Shown piece by piece: positions 17,095 to 23,880 of a DNA stretch of 64,000 nucleotides. Source of the stretch: Dactylosporangium sp. AC04546 (GTDB lineage Bacteria > Actinomycetota > Actinomycetes > Mycobacteriales > Micromonosporaceae). Position numbers and translations under genes: made by a program. A model generated the notes under the pieces. The model searched no databases, was not told where the DNA came from, and saw nothing but the letters and a program-made list of their open reading frames with translations. The stretch spans positions 1 to 64,000 of the forward strand of contig NZ_JAHYSG010000007.1 in NCBI RefSeq assembly GCF_022095675.1. The letters are read 5' to 3'. Position 1 is the stretch's first letter, and every line of letters begins with the position of its first letter.

Positions 17095-17837
17095 CAGTGC
17101 TCCCGGAGCAGGCGGCCGGCGCCGTACACCTTGTCCTCGATGCCGTTCGAGCGCAGGGCCATCCACCACGTCGCGGCGTTGATGGCGATCACCGGCTTGC
17201 CCAGCCAGCGCTCGGCCTCGTCGGCCAGGCGGACCATCGACAGGTTCGTTCCACATTGGACCAGGGCGTCGACGTCCGGGCCGTTGACCTCGAGCAGGGC
17301 GTTGCGCAGCTCGTCCTCGGTGACGTGGGCGATCGAGACGGCGGTGGGGCACTTCAGGCCCTTGATCTTCACCACCTCGAAGCCGATCTCGGAGAAGAAG
17401 CGGACCACGTTCTCGTCGCCGACCGGCTGGTACGGGGTGACGACGCCGATGCGCTTGGCGCCGAACAGGTTCAGGGCCCGCTCGCACGCCTCGGCGCCGG
17501 TCGCCACCGACAGGCCGGTGATGGCGTTGATCTGGGCGACGAACTGCCGGTTGCCCTCGACGCCGCCCCAGAACGTCTCGGCCGACATGCCCATCACCAT
17601 GGCGTCGGGCTCGCAGGTGAGCACCCGCTCGCAGGCGAAGCCGATCTCGTCGCGGATCTGGGTGAGCAGGCCCTCGAAGTTCTCGTCGCTGGACAGGTCC
17701 TGGTTGCGGATGTGGATGCGGGAGAAGTGGGAGGTCACGCCGGGCACCGCGAGGGCGGCGAAGTCCGGCTCGACGATGGTGTTGGTGGACGGCGCGATCA
17801 CGCCGAACTTGCGCCGCCAGCCGAGCGCATCAGTCAT
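17094..17837 (-). CDS. Maleate isomerase / arylmalonate decarboxylase-like Asp/Glu racemase superfamily protein
   Basis: A 247-aa cytoplasmic enzyme with superfamily landmarks: FGVIAPSTNTIVEPDF near the N-terminus, GAKRIGVVTPYQ in the middle, and the second-lobe cysteine in LVQCGTNLSM. Maleate isomerases use two cysteines. The first-lobe position here reads VMGMSAE and has no Cys, which is the arylmalonate decarboxylase arrangement. It may thus decarboxylate or isomerise a substituted malonate or maleate rather than maleate itself. ATGA overlaps join it to both neighbours. The operon context suggests a substrate derived from ring cleavage. The superfamily is sure; the reaction is open. Confidence 0.75.
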   Translation of the reverse strand: MTDALGWRRKFGVIAPSTNTIVEPDFAALAVPGVTSHFSRIHIRNQDLSSDENFEGLLTQIRDEIGFACERVLTCEPDAMVMGMSAETFWGGVEGNRQFVAQINAITGLSVATGAEACERALNLFGAKRIGVVTPYQPVGDENVVRFFSEIGFEVVKIKGLKCPTAVSIAHVTEDELRNALLEVNGPDVDALVQCGTNLSMVRLADEAERWLGKPVIAINAATWWMALRSNGIEDKVYGAGRLLREH

Positions 17838-18463
17838 GGTGATTCCTTCGACGAAGTGGCGCGGACCGTCAGCCAGGCCGCGGCCAGCAGCGCCAGCTGC
17901 GCGGCCGTGTTCGTCGACTGCTCGATCCACTGGACGGTGAGGGTCTCGTGCTCGGGGTGGTTGCGCAGCGGCACCAGCGCCGTCACGAGGGCGAAGCTGA
18001 CGGCGAACAGCGCGATCGCGCCCCAGGCCCGCCGCCGGCCGGCGAGGATCGCGCCGAGCACGCTGATCGCGGTCACGCCGGTGGTGGCCAGGAAGAACAT
18101 CGGCCGCAGGCTGCCCACGGCCACGCAGCCGGCGATGGCCGCGACGTAGGCGAGGGCGAACGGCCACCAGGGCACCGGGCGGCCGCCGCGCAGGGCGCCC
18201 GCCAGGGTCCACACGAGCAGCGCGGCGCCGGCCGCCATGAGCGGGAACAGCGACGCCTCCAGCCACGGCAGGTCGGTGTCGAAGCCGGCGACGAGCAGCT
18301 TCCACACCGACTTCGCGACGCCGCCGGCGCCGATGAGGACCGCGCCGGCCCGGCCCCACGCGACGTGCGGGCCGAGGCCGGCGAGCAGCCAGAAGCCGGC
18401 CAGGGCGAGGAACGTCGGGACGAAGTCCTCGAGGGCCAGCGAGAGGGGGTAGTCGTGCGTCAC
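17834..18463 (-). CDS. Polytopic membrane protein, function unknown
   Basis: A 209-aa protein with about six hydrophobic segments (FLALAGFWLLAGLGP, PLMAAGAALLVWTLAGAL, FALAYVAAIAGCVAVG, GVTAISVLGAILAG, AIALFAVSFALVTALVP, LALLAAAWLTV). The GTG at 18463 lies in a GTGA overlap with the SDR stop, and its own stop overlaps the next ATG. It has no ATPase partner and no family I recognise. It could be a transporter component or a membrane anchor for the Rieske or reductase proteins. Size and layout are similar to the 16450 protein, but I see no clear sequence match. Confidence 0.65.
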   Translation of the reverse strand: MTHDYPLSLALEDFVPTFLALAGFWLLAGLGPHVAWGRAGAVLIGAGGVAKSVWKLLVAGFDTDLPWLEASLFPLMAAGAALLVWTLAGALRGGRPVPWWPFALAYVAAIAGCVAVGSLRPMFFLATTGVTAISVLGAILAGRRRAWGAIALFAVSFALVTALVPLRNHPEHETLTVQWIEQSTNTAAQLALLAAAWLTVRATSSKESP

Positions 18464-19212
18464 GCGAAGAGGTCCCGCTTGCGGAACGGCGCCGTGGCGA
18501 ACCGGCCGAACGCCTTGGGGGTGGTGAGCCAGGCGACCCGGCCGCCGTTGGGCACGCCGGCGAGGACCCGCTCGGCCAGCCACGGCGTGACCGTCTCGAC
18601 CTTGTCGGCCAGGATGTTGAAGATCTTCTTGACCCGGGCCAGCTCGTCCGGCGAGTAGTCGTGCGAGAGCAGGTCGGTGACGACCATGCCGGGGGAGAGG
18701 TGCGCGACGGTCACCGGGGAGTCCTTGCCGAGCTCCTTGGCGAGCGCGTCGGTGAGGTACGTGACGGCCCGCTTCGTCATGCCGTAGCCGGCGAGGCCGG
18801 GCGCCTTCTGGTTGCCCGAGCCGAAGCCCTCCATGTTCCACAGCGCGCCGTGGCCCTGGGCGCGCATCGCGCCGAGGACGACGGCGCATGCGTGGGCGAG
18901 GCCGCGGAGGTTGACGTCGATGACCGTGTCGAGCTGGTCCGGCGGCAGGTCCCACAGCGGCTTCCGGGCGGTGGTGACGCCGGCGTTGTTGATCCAGATG
19001 TCGACCTTCCCGAAGGCGTTCACCGCCTCGTCCCACACCCGGCGGACGTCGTCGCGATCGGTGACGTCGGCCTGGACGGCCAGCAGCCGCTCCTGCGACA
19101 CCGCGGCGGCCGACCGTCCGCAGTAGACGACGGCGCAGCCGCGGTCGGTGAACGCGCGCACCAGGCCGGCCCCGATGCCGCGGGTACCGCCCGTGACCAC
19201 GACGACGGTCAC
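18460..19212 (-). CDS. Short-chain dehydrogenase resembling chlorophyll b reductase (NOL/NYC1 type)
   Basis: A 250-aa NAD(P)-dependent reductase. The cofactor motif TGGTRGIG is at residues 7-14, NNAG is present, and the catalytic YGMTK has Tyr143 and Lys147. It shares unusual segments with what I recall of plant NOL: DIWINNAG, a NMEGFGSG block where NOL has NIDGAGSD, YGMTKRAV against YGATKRSV, HLSPGMVVTDLL against NLSPGMVTTDLL, and a C-terminal extension with a KAF-containing block before the end. NOL reduces the 7-formyl group of chlorophyll b. The neighbours resemble chlorophyllase, PaO and RCCR, so a tetrapyrrole carbonyl is a reasonable substrate. GTG 19212 is chosen for its GTGA overlap; GTG at 19224 is possible. 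Confidence 0.75.
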   Translation of the reverse strand: MTVVVVTGGTRGIGAGLVRAFTDRGCAVVYCGRSAAAVSQERLLAVQADVTDRDDVRRVWDEAVNAFGKVDIWINNAGVTTARKPLWDLPPDQLDTVIDVNLRGLAHACAVVLGAMRAQGHGALWNMEGFGSGNQKAPGLAGYGMTKRAVTYLTDALAKELGKDSPVTVAHLSPGMVVTDLLSHDYSPDELARVKKIFNILADKVETVTPWLAERVLAGVPNGGRVAWLTTPKAFGRFATAPFRKRDLFA

Positions 19213-20138
19213 GACGGGCTCCACCGCAGCACGCCGTGGACGACCCCGGAGAGCGTCATGCCGGCGTGGACCCGGTAGGCGACGGCGAGCGTCGAGCCCG
19301 CGTTCATGCCGGGCGTCGCGTCGATCATGAACTCGCGGCCGGTCAGCCGTACGGCGGACCCGGCGACGTGCAGCGAGGCGTAGTTGGCGCGACCGTAGGC
19401 GACGGCGTTGCCCCACGCGCCCGGCCCCTCGTAGAAGGAGCGGAACCCGTCGCGGCGCCAGTCCACCTCATACGAAAGCTCCGTCGCACCCGACCAGGTG
19501 ACCGTCAGGCGGGTGCGGAGCAGGTCCACGGGCGTGAGGGCGACCGAGACGTCGACCGGGCCGACCAGCTTCTGGTCGGCGCCCCAATACGAGCACTCGC
19601 CGCGGTAGGCACCCGCCTGCTTGGTCGGCAGGATGAACGGCACCGGGCCGTTGCGGGTCTCCGCCGCCAGGTGCTCGGCCAGCGCTTCCGAGGCGAGGCC
19701 CCGGTGGTACACGCCGTTGAAGCAGCCGACCACCGACGGCCCCTGGTACAGCATCGACGAGTACACCTGCGTGTCGCCGTCGCCGATGACCTGGTTCCAG
19801 GTGTTGAGCCCGACCTGCCAGCCCGGCCCGTAGTAGGCGGCGTCGACGAACGAGCCGTAGGGCTGCCCGGAGCCGTGGAAGTCGGGCCCGGTGTAGATCC
19901 GGTCCGCGTCCGAGTCGACGACGCCGAACGCGAACGGCGCCCCGAGCCGGAACCGGCCGGCGAGCGGGCCGCCGCCGTCGAGGCCGCCGTCCATGTAGTA
20001 CGTCGTGACGCCGTCCTCGAACACCGACGAGCGCCGGATGTCCTCGTAGCCGCGCCAGGTGCCGTCGGCGTCGAAGAGGCTCGGCCGGCCCACCCACTCG
20101 CCCGCGATGCGCTGCTGCCAGCCGGAGGGCTCGCTCAT
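19209..20138 (-). CDS. Unrecognised 309-aa protein, beta-rich, in the tetrapyrrole-type operon
   Basis: Cytoplasmic, without signal peptide or membrane helix. The start GEWVGRPSLFDADGTWRGYE and many short alternating strands rich in Trp, Tyr and Gly suggest a beta-barrel of the calycin/lipocalin sort, like small proteins that hold bilins or fatty acids in other organisms; this is a weak resemblance only. Possible two-fold symmetry: WRGYEDIRRS with YYMDGG early, and YRGECSYWG with SYEVDWRRDG later. ATG 20138 overlaps the upstream RCCR-like stop (ATGA) and its stop overlaps the SDR start (GTGA), so it is translated together with them. It might bind or deliver a chromophore. Confidence 0.6.
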   Translation of the reverse strand: MSEPSGWQQRIAGEWVGRPSLFDADGTWRGYEDIRRSSVFEDGVTTYYMDGGLDGGGPLAGRFRLGAPFAFGVVDSDADRIYTGPDFHGSGQPYGSFVDAAYYGPGWQVGLNTWNQVIGDGDTQVYSSMLYQGPSVVGCFNGVYHRGLASEALAEHLAAETRNGPVPFILPTKQAGAYRGECSYWGADQKLVGPVDVSVALTPVDLLRTRLTVTWSGATELSYEVDWRRDGFRSFYEGPGAWGNAVAYGRANYASLHVAGSAVRLTGREFMIDATPGMNAGSTLAVAYRVHAGMTLSGVVHGVLRWSPS

Positions 20139-20866
20139 GCGACGGGCTCGCCGATGAGCAGCGCGCGGATCTCGTCGCTCGCGTCCTGGCCGAGCAGCCT
20201 GGAGACCTGCAGCCACACCGGGTCGACGTCGGGGCTGAACAGGTTGCCCCGCACGGCCGCGTCGCGCGCCGCGAGGTCGGTGTCGGCCAGCGACTCCAGG
20301 ACCTCCGGCGAGAAGCCTTCCAGGAGACCGAGCCAGTGGTCCAGATAGGACGTGACGATCGGGGTCATCCCCGTGAACGCCTCCTCGGACGCCCGGTGCA
20401 CGAGCATCCACGGCGACATGAGCGCGTGCTGCCGGGGGCTGATGTGCGCCCGGGTGAGCCCGTCGCGCTCCGACGCCGACTCATAGAGCGGGGTGAGCGG
20501 GTGGTAGGCCGCGTCCATGTAGGACAGGTGCGGCGAGAGCTCGGCCCGGGGGATGAGGTCCAGGTGGTAGGCGTAGTACTCGCCGCCGTACACCGAGTCG
20601 AGGGTGAAGTGCGGTACCGCCGAATCCGCCCGGCTGAAGGCGAACACCATGTGGCTGTCCAGGTGGATCATCGGCACGACCAGGCTGACGGTGACCACGC
20701 GTTCGACCACGCCGTCGCCCTGGAACACCCGCACCACGCCGACCGGGTCGGGTGTCATGGGCGAGCGCAGGGTCCGGTGCGGCGCGCCCACTTCCTTGAG
20801 GGGCACGCGGTCGAGCAGCTGCTGCAGGGTGTGCTCCGCCAGCGCGGCGGGCAGCGACGGGCTCAC
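20135..20866 (-). CDS. RCCR / ferredoxin-dependent bilin reductase superfamily-like protein (second copy)
   Basis: A 243-aa protein. The central part has the bilin-reductase layout: a strand with VVPMIHLDSHMVFAF, then VPHFTLDSVYGGEYYAYHLDLIPRAEL, corresponding to the PHFGxDxx...xxxDLxPR pattern of the FDBR/RCCR fold. A helical half follows, ending in AARDAAVRGNLFS and a leucine-rich tail, which parallels the end of the 23019 protein. Family members reduce bilins or red chlorophyll catabolite with electrons from ferredoxin. The GTG at 20866 has GGAGAG upstream and overlaps the Rieske stop by GTGA. It is more diverged than the 23019 copy and could be a partner subunit or act on a different bond. 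No ferredoxin gene is in the window. Confidence 0.6.
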   Translation of the reverse strand: MSPSLPAALAEHTLQQLLDRVPLKEVGAPHRTLRSPMTPDPVGVVRVFQGDGVVERVVTVSLVVPMIHLDSHMVFAFSRADSAVPHFTLDSVYGGEYYAYHLDLIPRAELSPHLSYMDAAYHPLTPLYESASERDGLTRAHISPRQHALMSPWMLVHRASEEAFTGMTPIVTSYLDHWLGLLEGFSPEVLESLADTDLAARDAAVRGNLFSPDVDPVWLQVSRLLGQDASDEIRALLIGEPVA

Positions 20867-22065
20867 GACGACTCTCCTTCTTCTTCGGCGCGCTCCGCGC
20901 CGATGCGCTCGGCCTCGGCCACCGTGGGGTGCAGGCCCTTCGCCTTGTGCACCCAGGCGCGGGCCAGCTCGGGGTTCTCGCGACGGGCGGGCGACGGGAT
21001 GACGGTCGCCTCGCGGCGCGGCACGTCGCCCATGATCCGGTCCTCCTCGCCGAGCAGCCAGCCCTGCTCCGACAGCTCCTGCCGGCGGCGGCGGTAGTGC
21101 ACGGCGATGAGGTCGCTCTTGACGTGCAGTTCCGCGCCCAGGTCGAAGGGCAGCAGCTCGGGCCGGACCCGGTCGACGACCGGCGCGTCCTGGCCGAAGA
21201 TGCGGTGCACGCGCTGGATCGTGTTCTTGTCGGCCCAGTTGCCGGTGAAGAAGTCGCGCAGCGCGACCCACTTGACCAGCGTGGTCGTCTCGTCGATCGG
21301 GATGTTGGTGTCGTAGATGATCAGGTTGCCCATCGGCAGCCGGACGTGCAGCTTGATCATGTTCGGCAGCATCCAGCCGGCGGTGGTCGCCACCGGCGGG
21401 CGCTCCTTGAGGTCCTTGCCCCTGCGCCCGATCCGGGCCCACAGGCCCTTCGGCGCCGGCGGGTGCAGCCGCACCGTGGCGAAGGCCGACCACTCGTCGG
21501 GGATCTCGAGCTCGTACTCCTCGACGTCGGGGCGCTCAGGGTTGCCGAACGCGCCGGCGTGGACGAACGGCGTGTGCGCGATGTCGCAGCCGTTCTCAAG
21601 GATCCGCTCGTAGTTGGACTTCCAGAGGTACTCGCCGGTGACCGCCTTGAACGAGCCGCCGTTCGCGACCAGGTCGTCGAACTCGGGCCACACCGGGATG
21701 GGCGGGCGCTCCGCCTCCGGGAGGTCGCCGAGGAAGACCCAGACGAAGCCGTACCGCTCGGTCACCGGGTACGAGTCGACGCGGGCCTTCTTCGGGATGC
21801 CCCGGCCGGGCTGGTTCGCCGGGATCTTCGAGCAGGCGCCGTCGGGCTGGTACTCCCAGCCGTGGTACGGGCAGACGAGGGTGTCGCCGTTCGTCCAGCC
21901 GCCGGACAGCGCGGCGCCGCGGTGCACGCACAGGTCGGAGAGTGCGACCGGGCGGCCCTTCGGCGTGCGGTACAGGGCGAGCTCCTGGCCGAGGCAGGTG
22001 ACCCGCACCGGCTTGGTGGTGACGCGCTCGGAGAACTCGACCGCGTACCAGAAGTTCTTCAACAT
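20863..22065 (-). CDS. Rieske non-heme iron oxygenase, alpha subunit, pheophorbide a oxygenase-like type
   Basis: A 400-aa soluble oxygenase. The Rieske [2Fe-2S] site is C46-V-H48 with C65-P-Y-H68. The mononuclear iron site is NGCDIAHTPFVH, with Asp161, His164 and His169. Length and the single-subunit form fit class IA oxygenases such as PaO, VanA and carbazole or steroid oxygenases. Plant PaO opens the chlorin ring of pheophorbide a. The C-terminal CxxC typical of plant PaO/TIC55 is absent. ATG 22065 follows TAGGAGCACGCC. It lies between a chlorophyllase-like hydrolase and an RCCR-like gene. The oxygenase call is certain, the substrate is inferred. No reductase component is encoded next to it. 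Confidence 0.85.
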   Translation of the reverse strand: MLKNFWYAVEFSERVTTKPVRVTCLGQELALYRTPKGRPVALSDLCVHRGAALSGGWTNGDTLVCPYHGWEYQPDGACSKIPANQPGRGIPKKARVDSYPVTERYGFVWVFLGDLPEAERPPIPVWPEFDDLVANGGSFKAVTGEYLWKSNYERILENGCDIAHTPFVHAGAFGNPERPDVEEYELEIPDEWSAFATVRLHPPAPKGLWARIGRRGKDLKERPPVATTAGWMLPNMIKLHVRLPMGNLIIYDTNIPIDETTTLVKWVALRDFFTGNWADKNTIQRVHRIFGQDAPVVDRVRPELLPFDLGAELHVKSDLIAVHYRRRRQELSEQGWLLGEEDRIMGDVPRREATVIPSPARRENPELARAWVHKAKGLHPTVAEAERIGAERAEEEGESS

Positions 22066-22074
22066 GGCGTGCTC

Positions 22075-23022
22075 CTAGCGGCGCCGGATCTTGAGCAGGG
22101 ACTCGTCGGCTTCCGCGGCGGGTTCGCCGCGCAGGTGGGTGCCGAGGAAGGTGGCGAGCAGGCCGGCGATCGCGGCCCGGGCACTGGCTCCGTCCACGGT
22201 GGACGGACGGTCGAGGAACGCGCGGGCCGACGTCGGGTCGACCGGGTCCGCGATACTGAAGTGGTTGCCGCCCTGCAGCCAGGCGAGCACGTGCTCGCCG
22301 CCACGGTCCTGCAGCGCCTCGTCGAACGTGCGGCTGACCGGGTCGTGGTCGCCGGTTGCCTGGTACCGGTCCGCGGAGTCGGCGATGACGCCGTCCTCGG
22401 TGCCGGCCAGCAGCAGCACCGGCGACTCGACGTGCGCCGGCGCGATCGTGCCGGCGGGCCAGCCGAGCATGGTGGAGACCATGGTGTGCGCGCCGTAGGT
22501 GGCAACCGCCCGGACACCGCTGAAGAACCGGCCGGACTGCAGCGCGACGGTACCGCCGGCCGAGTGGCCGACCAGCGCAAGGCGCGTGGTGTCCAGCGCG
22601 CCGTCGAGCAGCCCCGACAACGCGGAGATGATCGGCGCGATCGCCTGGCACGTCGGGCCCTGGCCGTAGGTGTCGGGTTTGGCGAGCGCCAGGTCGACGC
22701 CCGGGGTCAGGCCGACCTGGCCGGCGAACAGCGGGCCGACCCAGTCGTAGGTCACCGCGGCGAAGCCCCGCGACGCCAGGTCGGTCGCCAGCCAGCGGTA
22801 CGCGTCCTGGCCGACGTTGATGCCGCTCAGGATCAGCACGACCGGGTACGGCGCGTTCGCCGGGTCGGCGCGGAAGTTGCCCGACAGGCGCTCCTCGTCC
22901 GACCCGGTGACCAGCGCGGGGTAGTGCACCTTCAGCACGGCCGTGTCGAACGGCTCCGGCGCGTCCGGGATGCGCACCGCGTGCCAGAGGGAGCGCACGG
23001 TGGCGGTTCTGGGCGTTGTCAC
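22075..23022 (-). CDS. Chlorophyllase / PETase-like alpha/beta hydrolase
   Basis: A 315-aa serine hydrolase. The oxyanion-side strand PYPVVLILSGINVGQDAY (about 58-75) is followed by LASRGFAAVTYDW, the arrangement of the chlorophyllase / dienelactone-hydrolase-like group. The nucleophile motif GHSAGG is at 152-157 (Ser154), with later Asp (AGTEDG) and His (GGNHFSI) candidates. Plant chlorophyllases have GHSRGG at this place and cut the phytyl ester of chlorophyll. The GTG at 23022 lies in a GTGA overlap with the RCCR-like gene; the Rieske gene follows after 9 bp. Other esters or polyesters are possible substrates, since the same group holds cutinases. It has no signal peptide, so it works inside the cell. 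Confidence 0.75.
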   Translation of the reverse strand: MTTPRTATVRSLWHAVRIPDAPEPFDTAVLKVHYPALVTGSDEERLSGNFRADPANAPYPVVLILSGINVGQDAYRWLATDLASRGFAAVTYDWVGPLFAGQVGLTPGVDLALAKPDTYGQGPTCQAIAPIISALSGLLDGALDTTRLALVGHSAGGTVALQSGRFFSGVRAVATYGAHTMVSTMLGWPAGTIAPAHVESPVLLLAGTEDGVIADSADRYQATGDHDPVSRTFDEALQDRGGEHVLAWLQGGNHFSIADPVDPTSARAFLDRPSTVDGASARAAIAGLLATFLGTHLRGEPAAEADESLLKIRRR

Positions 23023-23819
23023 GGGCGGGGGAGCTGGCGGTCGGCGCCCCACAGCGCGCCGACGAGCCGGTCGGTGGTCTCCTGCCCGAAGTACCGCACG
23101 CCCATCACGTTCGCCGGGTCGCGGTCGGCGATGTTGCGCCGGATCGCGAGGTCGCGCTGGCGCAGGGCCTCGCGCTCCTCGTCCGGCACCGGCTCGGCCT
23201 CGTCGATCCAGCCGAGCCAGCGGTCGACCTGCGCGTGCAGGATGCCGCTGACGACCTCGATGTTGCGGGCCTTGCGCTCGAACGAGTACACGTACGCGTT
23301 CGGCGACAGCGACGCGCGGATGAACGGGGCCCGGCTGGTGAACCAGACGAACTCCGGGTCGTCGCGGTGGGCCAGCCAGGCGTCGTTCGTCGGCGCGTAG
23401 TAGCGGTCGAAGTACTCCCCGTCGACCATGATCTCGGTGCGGGGGATGTAGTCGGTGTAGAACCAGCCGCCGGGCCAGCACAGCAGCGCGATGCCGAGGT
23501 GCGGCACGCGGACCTGGGGGCCGAGCCAGCAGGTGAGGTGCAGGTTGACGAAGCTCTGCGCCGGGTTGCCGAGCCACGAGTGCACCATCCAGTCGACCTC
23601 GGGGCCGCTGTAGGCGGCGACGCGGCCGCCCGGGCCCTCCGGGTATGTCCCGTATGCCTCGAGGTCCTCGGTCGACGGGTCGCGCGTGGTGGCGAACCGG
23701 GCGTCGATCTTGGCCTTCAGGTCGATGAGGAGCTGCTGGAACTGTGCGAATGTGTCGTGGACGTCGATCACCGGCGACGCGTCGAGCATCTCCTCGACGT
23801 GCTGGACCGTCTCTGCCAT
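23019..23819 (-). CDS. Red chlorophyll catabolite reductase (RCCR)-like protein
   Basis: A 266-aa protein and the clearest RCCR resemblance. Reading against RCCR from memory, the order agrees over the C-terminal two thirds: a strand with VPHLGIALLCWPG (RCCR APNFVVELIQSS), YTDYIPRTEIMVDGEYFDRYY (RCCR LDLPHRKDLVLNPDYLKEYY), FIRASLSPNAY (RCCR FVRSAFSPTAS), a helix ending VDRWLGWID, then REALRQRDLAIRRNIADRD (RCCR MELERRDKSFRRKSIEDD) and VRYFGQETTDRLVGAL (RCCR PRMFGEEVSSRVVHAI). RCCR reduces a linear chlorophyll catabolite with ferredoxin electrons. This is the first gene of the operon, downstream of an operator and a TTGACA box; ATG 23819 has GGGAGAG. Confidence 0.7.
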   Translation of the reverse strand: MAETVQHVEEMLDASPVIDVHDTFAQFQQLLIDLKAKIDARFATTRDPSTEDLEAYGTYPEGPGGRVAAYSGPEVDWMVHSWLGNPAQSFVNLHLTCWLGPQVRVPHLGIALLCWPGGWFYTDYIPRTEIMVDGEYFDRYYAPTNDAWLAHRDDPEFVWFTSRAPFIRASLSPNAYVYSFERKARNIEVVSGILHAQVDRWLGWIDEAEPVPDEEREALRQRDLAIRRNIADRDPANVMGVRYFGQETTDRLVGALWGADRQLPRP

Positions 23820-23849
23820 CGCGGTCTCTCCCGGGTTCGTATCGTTGAT

Positions 23850-23875
23850 GGAAACAGTGTTTCGCTCGGCGGAAC
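23850..23875. promoter_or_regulatory. IclR-type operator 1, upstream of the RCCR-like operon
   Basis: GGAAAC (23850-23855), three bases, GTTTCGC (23859-23865), three bases, GCGGAAC (23869-23875). Half-sites repeat every 10 bp. The site lies downstream of a TTGACA box on the minus strand (23884-23879), where the -10 region should be, consistent with repression. Confidence 0.65.
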
Positions 23876-23880
23876 AGTTG

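Noticed and set aside
20863..22065. Rieske protein as an ordinary aromatic-ring dioxygenase
   Set aside because: No small (beta) subunit, ferredoxin or reductase gene is linked, and its neighbours are tetrapyrrole-type. The option is not excluded, only less favoured.
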